A stretch of DNA of 64,000 bases from Halogranum amylolyticum (GTDB taxonomy: Archaea; Halobacteriota; Halobacteria; Halobacteriales; Haloferacaceae): NCBI RefSeq assembly GCF_900110465.1, contig NZ_FODV01000006.1:124001-188000 (forward strand), in the 5' to 3' direction. The first letter of the stretch is position 1, and each line of letters opens with the position of its first letter. Positions 27,359 through 35,088 of this stretch are shown here, one piece after another. Position numbers and translations under genes: made by a program. Below the pieces are notes generated by a model that ran no database searches, was not told where the DNA came from, and saw only the letters and a list, made by a program, of their open reading frames with translations.

Positions 27359-29320
27359 TCAGTCCTGAATCGGGAGGACGACGACGTCGTCGACGGTCAA
27401 CTCGCCGTCGACGAGGACGTCCTCGCCGGAGACGACGTCGCGCGTCTCGACGGACTCGGCGACCGAGAACGACGCGCGTCCACCGCCGAAGTTGAGCGCG
27501 ACGACGTACCCCTCGCCGCCATCTTGACGGACGAACGACGTGACGCGGTCCGAGTCGGCCTCGTAGTCGACGCGCCGGAACCCGCCTTCGAACTGGAGCG
27601 CCGGGATCTCCTTTCGCGTGTCGATGAGCGTCTCGTAGTGGTCGCGGAGCTCCTCGTTGGCCTCCTCCCACGCGAGCGCGTCGCGTCGGCCGAGTTGGCC
27701 GAGCTCCTGTCCGCCGTAGAGCATCGGGACGCCCGGGAGCGTGAACAGCGCGCCCGCGGAGGCCAGCGCCGCCGGTTCGCCGCACTCGACGACGTAGCGC
27801 GTCTCGTCGTGGTTCTCCTGATAGAGCATGAACGACGCGTGGTCGGGGAAACCGACTTCGGTGCGCTGGTCGATGGCGTCGAGGATGGCGTCGGCCGACT
27901 GGTGGCCGTTGCCGACCTGCCGCATCGTGAAGTACAGCGTCGTGTCGAAGTGCATGTCGAACATCCCGTTGTGGAAGTCAGCGATGTACGGGATGGTCTC
28001 GTCCAGGAGGAGGAACTCGCGGTCGTAGGACTTCACGCGGTCGCGCAGTTCCTGCCAGAAGGCGTTGGGGACGGCCCACGCCATGTCACAGCGGAAGCCG
28101 TCGGCGACGCGCATCCACTGGTCGACGGCGTCGAGCAGATACCGCCGGACCTTCGTGTTCTCGAAGTTCCAGTTGGCGATGTACTCCCAGTCGAAGTAGG
28201 TGCCCGGTTCGCCGCTGTCCTGCCACTCGTACCAGTCGTAGTACTCCGAGTCGGGGTTCTTGTACGCGTCCTGGAAGTACGGATGCTGGCGCGCCGAGTG
28301 GTTCATCACGAGGTCGAACAGCACCTTCATCCCGTGGTCGTGGGCGGCGTCGACGAACGCCTCGTAGTCCTCGCGCGTCCCGAGGTCCTCCGCGACGTCG
28401 AAGAAGTCGACGATGTTGTAGCCGTGCGGCGCGTGGTCGTTCTGGAGCACGGGCGTCAGCCAGAGACAGTCGACGCCGAGCTCTTCGAGGTAGTCGAGAC
28501 GCTTCGTCAGCGCCTCGAACGTGTTGTCCGACTCCTCGTCGTCGGAGGCGAAGCCGCGGACGTAGATCTCGTAGAGCGTGACGTCTTTCGACCACTCCGG
28601 CGGGTCGTTGAGACGGACGACCGAGACCGACTCGCCGGCCTTCTCGACGGAGACCGAGTCCGGGACGGAGTAGGACTCGCCGATGGCGACGCCGTGGACG
28701 CGGACGCGCTCGTCGAAGGCGTCGACGGGGATGCGAACCTCGCGGTCGTCGACGGTGACGTCGCCGCGGGAGACGTCGTCGCGGTCGTCGAGCAGGAACT
28801 CGACGTCGAGCTCCTCGGCCGACCGACTGCTCTTGGGGTTCGGCTGCGGGTGGGCCTCAACGACGACGGTGTCGCCCTCGACCCGCCCGCGCAGTTGGAC
28901 GCGCGGTCGACCGCCACCCTCGCCCTCCTTCTCCGCACCGAGCGCGCCGCTCCCGGAGCCGCTGACGCCGGAGACACCGGAGACCCCGGAGACGCCGGAG
29001 ATGCCCGAGACGCCGCTCCAGCCGCTCATACCGCTCATGCCGGAGGCACCGAGACCGGTGCCGCCGACGGGACGGAGCGATCCGGGGAACGCCCGGATCG
29101 TGAGTTCGTGGGTGCCGTCCGGCGCGTCGAGTTCGACGGTGTATCGGCCGGGCGCGTCGGGGACGAACTCCTCGACGTCGTCGGTGCCGACCGTCACCTG
29201 GCTGGAGACGGGTGCGCTCTTGACGTGCCAGCTGTACGTCGCAGCAGGGTCCGGGTCGCGAGGGGCGAGTTCGAGCGTGTCGCCCACCGCCGCGAATCGG
29301 GGTGGCCCAGGATGATGCAT
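27359..29320 (-). CDS. GH13 alpha-amylase family protein with N-terminal beta domain and Ser/Gly repeat linker
   Basis: A 653-residue enzyme predicted to hydrolyse alpha-1,4-glucans; no signal peptide is seen, so it is probably intracellular. An N-terminal Ig/PKD-like domain (about 1-80) is joined by a low-complexity SGVSGVSG linker (about 92-121) to a second beta domain, then the GH13 barrel from about 245 (VTLYEIYVRGF). Catalytic regions are FDLVMNHSARQH, DGFRCDMAWAVPN (nucleophile Asp), FLLLDETIPY (Glu) and YQENHDETRY (Asp). The C terminus is a short beta domain. It is divergent from the GH15 gene across a 228-bp promoter region. Confidence 0.88.
   Translation of the reverse strand: MHHPGPPRFAAVGDTLELAPRDPDPAATYSWHVKSAPVSSQVTVGTDDVEEFVPDAPGRYTVELDAPDGTHELTIRAFPGSLRPVGGTGLGASGMSGMSGWSGVSGISGVSGVSGVSGVSGSGSGALGAEKEGEGGGRPRVQLRGRVEGDTVVVEAHPQPNPKSSRSAEELDVEFLLDDRDDVSRGDVTVDDREVRIPVDAFDERVRVHGVAIGESYSVPDSVSVEKAGESVSVVRLNDPPEWSKDVTLYEIYVRGFASDDEESDNTFEALTKRLDYLEELGVDCLWLTPVLQNDHAPHGYNIVDFFDVAEDLGTREDYEAFVDAAHDHGMKVLFDLVMNHSARQHPYFQDAYKNPDSEYYDWYEWQDSGEPGTYFDWEYIANWNFENTKVRRYLLDAVDQWMRVADGFRCDMAWAVPNAFWQELRDRVKSYDREFLLLDETIPYIADFHNGMFDMHFDTTLYFTMRQVGNGHQSADAILDAIDQRTEVGFPDHASFMLYQENHDETRYVVECGEPAALASAGALFTLPGVPMLYGGQELGQLGRRDALAWEEANEELRDHYETLIDTRKEIPALQFEGGFRRVDYEADSDRVTSFVRQDGGEGYVVALNFGGGRASFSVAESVETRDVVSGEDVLVDGELTVDDVVVLPIQD
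28958..29047. repeat. Ten 9-bp coding repeats in the amylase linker
   Basis: Ten in-register 9-bp units of the form (G/A/C)CCGGAGAC or GCCGCTCAT (plus-strand) encode the (V/M/I/W)SG tripeptide string of the amylase linker. The period equals three codons, so changes in copy number keep the frame and only alter linker length, which makes this a candidate variable-length site. Confidence 0.8.
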
Positions 29321-29548
29321 GGTAGACTCCAGCCATCAACGGTACTTTGGTTTTTCTCCTTGAACGAGTATTGTGTACACCCGTAGTAAAAGTATAGTCA
29401 AGGTTTATATACCTACTCTCGGAACGTCGCACAACGTCCGTCGAAGTCGGGAGAGCGCGGGTCGGCGAGCCACTGGTTTCACCGGGTCTGAGCCCCCCAC
29501 CTTGCGGATTCCGCCAATATTTATATAGTGGGACCCGCCTGTCACTCT
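29321..29548. promoter_or_regulatory. Divergent promoter region of the GH13 and GH15 genes
   Basis: The region between the two divergent starts holds a strong TATA box TTTATATA at 29520-29527, about 25 bp before the GH15 ATG, so that transcript is probably leaderless. A second TTTATATA is at 29404-29411, with GTGTACAC (an 8-bp palindrome) just upstream near 29372. The minus-strand gene has no equally clear TATA near its ATG. Two-way regulation by one sugar regulator (for example a TrmB-like protein) is possible, but I did not find an exact TACT-N7-GAGTA site. Confidence 0.6.
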
Positions 29549-32500
29549 ATGCGACTGCGAACCGCGCTGAACGATTACAAACGCAACCGGGGTGGGCGTT
29601 TCCCGGAGGAGTGTCCGACGGCGGCGGGCGCCTTCTCGGGACACGGGGACCGACTGGTCTACGTCGACCCCGGCGGTTTCATTCGGGATTACTCCTCAGC
29701 GTTGTCGGGGCTGTACGGGATCGACCGTTCGCGCTTCGGTATCGAGACCGACGAGGGGACTCACTGGTTCGACGAGTTGGACTCGGTACGGCAGCACTAC
29801 TACCGCGAGACGAACCTCGTCGAGACGGAGTACGACGCCGGCGCGTTCACCGTCCACCAGTACGACCTCACGCTCGGTCGTGCGCACGTGACACACGTCG
29901 AACTGCGCGGTGCCATCCCCGCGGACGCTCACCTCACTGCCTTCCTGACGCTCGCTCCCGAGGGGCGCGAGACGCAGGTCGGACGGCTCATCCACGAGAA
30001 CGGCGGCCCGAACGGGACGAAGGCCGTCGAGGTGTTCCACCGCAATGAGCACGACTACGTCACCGCCTCGACGGGGCTCGACGACGTACGTGGACAGATC
30101 CCCGAGCGGTTCGAAGAGATCCTCTCGGAGGACTACTTCGACTTCCCGCGCGAGGCCGTCCTCAACCGGTACGAGGACACCCACCTCAGCGGCGACGTCG
30201 TCGTGAGCGCCCCGCTGGAACGCACCGGTCGAGCCGCCCAGACGACGCTCGTCACGCAGCTCTCGGATCACGACGAGGTCAGCCGCGAGGAGGCGCTGGC
30301 GGACCTCAGACACTGCGCCACCCACCACGCCGACGCGGACTCGCTTCGCGAGGCCGGGCGTGCGCACGCGGAGGTGACCGTCCCCGAGAACGCGCCGCGT
30401 TCGAATCTGGTGCGTGCGGACCTGCGAGTACTCTCGCTGTTGACGGCGCCGACCGGGTCACACATCGCCGGCCCCGAGTTCGACCCGTTCTACGCGCACT
30501 CGGGCGGCTACGGCTACACCTGGTTCCGCGACGACGCCGAGGTCGCCTCCTACCTCCTGGACGTCGACCGTATATTCGATCTCGAGGTCGACGACCAACT
30601 GCAGACGAGCGCCCAGTTCTACTGCGACACCCAGCAGGACGACGGGACGTGGCCGCACCGCGTCTGGGCCGTCGACGGGTCGCTCGCCCCCGGGTGGGCT
30701 CACGCTCGCGTGGAGGGCTCCGACCAACCCGAGTATCAGGCCGACCAGACGGCGAGCGTCGTCGCCTACCTCGCGACGCTGCTGCGTCACCGCGGCAACG
30801 GACTGCCACACGCCCTCGCGAGCGACGTCCGCAAGACGATCCGCGCGGGCGTCGACGGACTCGACGACACGCTGGCCGACGACGGTCTCCCCGAGCGCTG
30901 TCAGAACCTCTGGGAGAACATGAGCGGCCGGTTCACCCACACCGCTGCAACCTTCCTGAAGGCGTACAGCACCGTCGCTCGCGCGCCGGTCGAGGACAGT
31001 CTGCGACGACACGCGGCCGAGCAGGCGACGGCGATCTACGAGGCGCTCGACGACCTCTGGGACGAGGACCGCGAGGTGTACGCACTCCGTATCGAGAACG
31101 GCGACATCGACGCGCGCTACGACTCGGCGACGTTCGCGCTCGTCGACGCCCTCGACGAGTACGACTCGCTGGAAGGGCTCACGGCGGAGGATCTCGACCG
31201 ACTCACCACGCACGTCGAGGAGACGCTCGACGGTCTCTACCGAGACCCGCCGGGGAGTCCGGTTGCCGGCCTCATCCGGTTCGAGGAGGACTTCTGGCGG
31301 ACGTGGGACCAGGACTACGAGAAGGTGTGGTCGGTGTCGACCGCGTGGGGGGCGAACGTCGCCGCCCAACTCGCGACGCTGCTCGACTCGTTCGGTCGCG
31401 AGCGCGACGCCGACGACTTCTTCGACCGAGCGGGCGACCTCTACGAACTCATCGAGGGTGACGGACCGCTGTGTACTGAGGCGGGCTACCTCACAGAACA
31501 GGTGTTCGACGACGGCACGCCCGACAGCGCCGCCCCGCTCGGCTGGTCACACGCCCTCCGACTCCACACGACCGCACTCCTCCGCGAGTACGACGCGCTC
31601 CCGTCGGCGAAGAAGTCGCCGTCCGGACCGGAGGGACGGCCGCGGTGGACGACCGGCGAGAAGTACGGCGTCGGAACGGTCGCCGACCACGTGGAGACCG
31701 ACCCCTCGCGCGTGTGGTTCACGCTCACCGAGGGCGCGCTGACGGAGGTGCGCTTCCCGCGGGTCGACCTGATGAACCTCCGGACGCTGGACTTCCTCGT
31801 CGTCGACACGAACCCCAAGTCCGAGTACACCGCGCGGACGCACAACGAGACCCGCCGCGACGACGCCGCCGACACTGTCGAGCGCCGCGCGGAGATGGTC
31901 GAAGACGACTCGCTCGTCTTCCGACAGATCGTCGCCGAACAGGGCGACGGGCGGGGTCACGAGTGGACGCTCACCGTCGAGTACGCCACCGACCCCGAAC
32001 ACGACGCGCTGTTGACGGAGATGCAGTTCGAGGCCGACGACGACAACGAGTACGAGGTCTACGTCATCGCCGACACGGCGCTGACGAACACGGGCAACAT
32101 GGACCGCGGTCTGCGTCTCGGCCAACCCGGCCGCTACCACCTCGTCGCGCGCGACGCCAGCGCCTACGACAAGGGTCACGAGGACGACCCGCTTCTCATC
32201 GACGAGGACGGCAACAGATACAGTATCGCCGTCGCGGTGACGGCCGAGGAGCGGTTCGACTGGGCGACGGTCGGCGTCGCCGGGTCGGACTACCTCGGCC
32301 AACTGTTCGGTCGGGGCGAACTCCCCGACTCGCAGGAACGACTCGACGACGAGAACGTCGTCCTCGTCGGACGGATCGGCGGCGGCACGAGCGTCGAGCA
32401 GACGCTCGCACTCGGCTTCGCCGAGAACGCCGACACCGCCGCCGCGCTCGGCGAGGCCGTCGGGGCGCTCACGCGCGGCTACGAGACGGTTCGATCGGCG

Positions 32501-34090
32501 TACATGGACTCCTGGGAGACGTTCCTCGCGGACAAGCCGCTGCCCTCGTCCGTCGCGGACGAACCCCCTCTCGCCAACCAGTACAAGGCCTCGCTGATGG
32601 GGCTGCGCGCGGTCGAGGACAAGACGTTCCTCGGCGCGGGTATCGCCTCGCCGTCGGTGCCGTGGGGTGAGGCCGTCGCCGCCGAGGAGTCGAAGGGGTA
32701 CGGCTACAACTTCGTCTGGTCGCGCGACCTCTATCAGGTGTTCACGGTGTTCTGGGCCGTCGGCGACCTGAAGACGGCGACGGACGCCCTCGAGTACATC
32801 TACAACTATCAGCAGGACGACGAGGGGTTCATCCCGCAGAACACCTATCTCAACGGGAAGACCCGCTGGGGCGGCGAACAGATCGACAATATCTCCTTCC
32901 CGCAGGTGATGGCGTACATGCTCTGGGAGTCGGGCGTCGACTTCGAGGAGACGGAGTTCGACTTCCAGAACGTCAGACGCTCTGCGGACTACGTCGCTCG
33001 CAACGGTCCCGAGACGGCACAGGAGCGCTGGGAGGAGGAGGCCGGCTACTCGCCCTCTTCCATCGCCGCCGAGATCGCTGGACTCGCGTGTGCGGCGGCC
33101 ATCGGCCTCGACGAAGGCGAAGAGGCCGACTCGCTGATCTGGCTGGCGCTGGCCGACGAGTGGACCGACCGCGTCGAGGAGTGGACCGCCACGGAGACGG
33201 GGACGGACCTCCACACGAACACGCCGTACTACGTTCGGGTCACCCGCGACGGCGACCCCGAAGCGGGCCACCTCCGGACGCTCGCCAACGACGGGCCGAC
33301 GCTCGACGAACGCGAGATCATCGACGGCGGCTTCCTCGAATTCACGCGGTTGGGGATCAAGCCGTGGGACGACAAGGTGATCCGAAACACTGTCAAAGAG
33401 GCCGACGACACCATCCGCGTGGACACGCCGCACGGTCCGGCGTGGTACCGTTACAACGGCGACGGCTACGGCGAGCAGGGTGCCGACGCCGAGGGCGCGC
33501 CGTGGACTATCGAGACGAAGGGGAAGGGCCGACTGTGGCCCATCTTCACCGGTGAACGCGGCGAGTACGAACTGCTAAAGGGGACTGAGAAGGGGCCGCT
33601 TGAGCCGAACCGCCTGCTCAAGACGATGCAGGGGTTCGCCAACTCCGGTCGGATGCTCTCCGAGCAGGTCTGGGACCGCGAACACACCACGGCCTACAAC
33701 TGGGCGTTCGGCGAGGGGACGGGCGCTGCGACGCCGCTGGCCTGGAGTATGGCGCAGTACGTCCGTCTCGCCCACGGCATCGACGCGGGCGAACCCGTCG
33801 AGATGCCGGCGTTCGTCCGCGAACGCTACCTCGAGACCGACCGTCCCGAAGGGCCGACGCTCCGCGTCGACACGCGCTTCAGCGGCGACCACCTCGAGGT
33901 GATGGGCGAGACCGACGGCGCCGTCGTCGCCGTCCGCACGCCGACCGAGACGGTGCTCGTCGAACCCGAGGACGGCGAGTTCGAAGCGACGGTCAGCATC
34001 GAGTACGGCGAGAACCAGGTGACAGTCGCCGCCGCGACCGACGAGGACCTCACCGTGGCGGGGACGACGGTCCGCCGGTTCACGCTGTAG
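29549..34090 (+). CDS. Two-headed GH15 glucoamylase/glucodextranase-like protein
   Basis: A 1,513-residue fusion of two GH15 units. The first half has GYGYTWFRDDAEVASYLLD and a WEN-x-x-x-G acid site (E456), with a TEQVFDD base candidate (E650). From about residue 695 a glucodextranase-type N domain begins (GVGTVADHVETDPSRVWFTL), followed by a second catalytic (alpha/alpha)6 domain with GYGYNFVWSRDLYQVFT, acid candidate ERWEEEAGYSP (E1162-1164) and SEQVWD (E1372), then a short C-terminal beta domain. GH15 enzymes release glucose from non-reducing ends of alpha-glucans. No signal peptide is visible, so the protein is likely cytoplasmic. The ATG at 29549 is fixed by the TATA box 25 bp upstream. 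Both halves keep plausible catalytic glutamates. Confidence 0.85.
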   Translation: MRLRTALNDYKRNRGGRFPEECPTAAGAFSGHGDRLVYVDPGGFIRDYSSALSGLYGIDRSRFGIETDEGTHWFDELDSVRQHYYRETNLVETEYDAGAFTVHQYDLTLGRAHVTHVELRGAIPADAHLTAFLTLAPEGRETQVGRLIHENGGPNGTKAVEVFHRNEHDYVTASTGLDDVRGQIPERFEEILSEDYFDFPREAVLNRYEDTHLSGDVVVSAPLERTGRAAQTTLVTQLSDHDEVSREEALADLRHCATHHADADSLREAGRAHAEVTVPENAPRSNLVRADLRVLSLLTAPTGSHIAGPEFDPFYAHSGGYGYTWFRDDAEVASYLLDVDRIFDLEVDDQLQTSAQFYCDTQQDDGTWPHRVWAVDGSLAPGWAHARVEGSDQPEYQADQTASVVAYLATLLRHRGNGLPHALASDVRKTIRAGVDGLDDTLADDGLPERCQNLWENMSGRFTHTAATFLKAYSTVARAPVEDSLRRHAAEQATAIYEALDDLWDEDREVYALRIENGDIDARYDSATFALVDALDEYDSLEGLTAEDLDRLTTHVEETLDGLYRDPPGSPVAGLIRFEEDFWRTWDQDYEKVWSVSTAWGANVAAQLATLLDSFGRERDADDFFDRAGDLYELIEGDGPLCTEAGYLTEQVFDDGTPDSAAPLGWSHALRLHTTALLREYDALPSAKKSPSGPEGRPRWTTGEKYGVGTVADHVETDPSRVWFTLTEGALTEVRFPRVDLMNLRTLDFLVVDTNPKSEYTARTHNETRRDDAADTVERRAEMVEDDSLVFRQIVAEQGDGRGHEWTLTVEYATDPEHDALLTEMQFEADDDNEYEVYVIADTALTNTGNMDRGLRLGQPGRYHLVARDASAYDKGHEDDPLLIDEDGNRYSIAVAVTAEERFDWATVGVAGSDYLGQLFGRGELPDSQERLDDENVVLVGRIGGGTSVEQTLALGFAENADTAAALGEAVGALTRGYETVRSAYMDSWETFLADKPLPSSVADEPPLANQYKASLMGLRAVEDKTFLGAGIASPSVPWGEAVAAEESKGYGYNFVWSRDLYQVFTVFWAVGDLKTATDALEYIYNYQQDDEGFIPQNTYLNGKTRWGGEQIDNISFPQVMAYMLWESGVDFEETEFDFQNVRRSADYVARNGPETAQERWEEEAGYSPSSIAAEIAGLACAAAIGLDEGEEADSLIWLALADEWTDRVEEWTATETGTDLHTNTPYYVRVTRDGDPEAGHLRTLANDGPTLDEREIIDGGFLEFTRLGIKPWDDKVIRNTVKEADDTIRVDTPHGPAWYRYNGDGYGEQGADAEGAPWTIETKGKGRLWPIFTGERGEYELLKGTEKGPLEPNRLLKTMQGFANSGRMLSEQVWDREHTTAYNWAFGEGTGAATPLAWSMAQYVRLAHGIDAGEPVEMPAFVRERYLETDRPEGPTLRVDTRFSGDHLEVMGETDGAVVAVRTPTETVLVEPEDGEFEATVSIEYGENQVTVAAATDEDLTVAGTTVRRFTL

Positions 34091-34147
34091 ATCGACGACG
34101 CCCCCTCCGGGAGCGACTCGTTCGCGTCGCGTGCGCCTTCGAGTGTC

Positions 34148-34408
34148 TCAGATCGTCTGCGCCTGTCCGCTCAGTTGCTCGCGCATGTAGAAGTACACCG
34201 CCAGCGCGAGCAGACCGGGGACGAAGCCGGCGAAGAACAGCGCGACGATGCCGAGCGCCCACGCCGGCGCGTACGGCACGGCGCGGCGCTTCGCGTCGCG
34301 GTAGACCCAGAACCCGAGACCGAGTCCGAACACGGGTACGAGCAGGAAGAGCAGAAAGATGACGAGCAGCTCCGGACCGCCGGGGAGAGGACCGAACAGG
34401 GGGATCAT
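34148..34408 (-). CDS. Small two-helix membrane protein (hypothetical)
   Basis: An 86-residue protein: MIPLFGPLPGGPELLVIFLL begins a first hydrophobic helix, then WVYRDAKRRAVPYAPAWALGIV leads into a second, ending VYFYMREQLSGQAQTI. The VYRDAxRR-x-x-x-(A/P)-x-xWAL pattern is common in short haloarchaeal and bacterial membrane proteins of PLDc_N-like type. An A/T-rich TATA-like AAAGAATTTG lies roughly 25-30 bp upstream. It converges with the GH15 gene and is divergent from the SRPBCC gene. Function unknown. Confidence 0.72.
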   Translation of the reverse strand: MIPLFGPLPGGPELLVIFLLFLLVPVFGLGLGFWVYRDAKRRAVPYAPAWALGIVALFFAGFVPGLLALAVYFYMREQLSGQAQTI

Positions 34409-34513
34409 ACGTTCACTCTCTATCGGGGTGACAAATTCTTTGTGCCGCCGCCGAACAGGCACGGACCGCCGCGGCGAGTGCGCTTTTCCCTCGCGGCGTT
34501 CTACTCTCTTGAC

Positions 34514-34993
34514 ATGCCCACGTACCACCGACAGGTTCGGGTCGACGCACCGCTGGAGACGGTGTGGGACTTCCACTCGCGCATCTTGGGGTTGGAGGCA
34601 CTGACGCCCGGCTGGATGAATCTCAGAGTCGAGGCTGCCCGCGGGCCGAACGGGGAAGCGGACCCCGAACTGCTCGAGCAGGGCGCGCAGGTCCGGATGT
34701 CGATGCGGCCGTTCGACGTCGGCCCGCGCCAACAGTGGGTCTCGCGCATCGTCTACCGCGACCGCGACGACGAGAGCGCCATCTTCCGCGACGACATGCA
34801 GGACGGGCCGTTCAAGAAGTGGGTCCACACCCACCGCTTCGTCGCCGACGACGGCGGCACCATCGTCCACGACAACGTCGAGTACGAACTCCCGCTCGAC
34901 GGCCTGGGGACGGCGGTCGCTCCCTTCGCCGTCGTCGGGTTCGAGCCGATGTTCCGGTATCGTCACCGGAAGACCAGAGAGCTACTGGAGTAG
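34514..34993 (+). CDS. SRPBCC / START-like ligand-binding protein
   Basis: A 159-residue soluble protein with the hallmark start of the polyketide-cyclase/CoxG-like fold, YHRQVRVDAPLETVWDFHSRILGLEALTP, and the C-terminal ELPLDGLG...FEPMFRYRHRKTRELL helix. Such proteins bind small hydrophobic ligands, and similar ones are annotated as cell-division-inhibitor-like or SRPBCC in haloarchaea. ATG 34514 is chosen because the fold starts immediately after it. No operon partner is evident. Confidence 0.82.
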   Translation: MPTYHRQVRVDAPLETVWDFHSRILGLEALTPGWMNLRVEAARGPNGEADPELLEQGAQVRMSMRPFDVGPRQQWVSRIVYRDRDDESAIFRDDMQDGPFKKWVHTHRFVADDGGTIVHDNVEYELPLDGLGTAVAPFAVVGFEPMFRYRHRKTRELLE

Positions 34994-35088
34994 TCGGCGA
35001 CTCGGAGTGATCGAGGGGGTCCAGCCTACTCGGCGAGTACGACGTCGCCGAGAGGTCGGAGTCGCGCGGGAGTCGGTCGCTCTTTCTC

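Noticed and set aside
29321..29548. TrmB-type site (TACT-N7-GAGTA) in the GH13/GH15 promoter
   Set aside because: TACT and GAGTA half-sites occur, but not at the required spacing.
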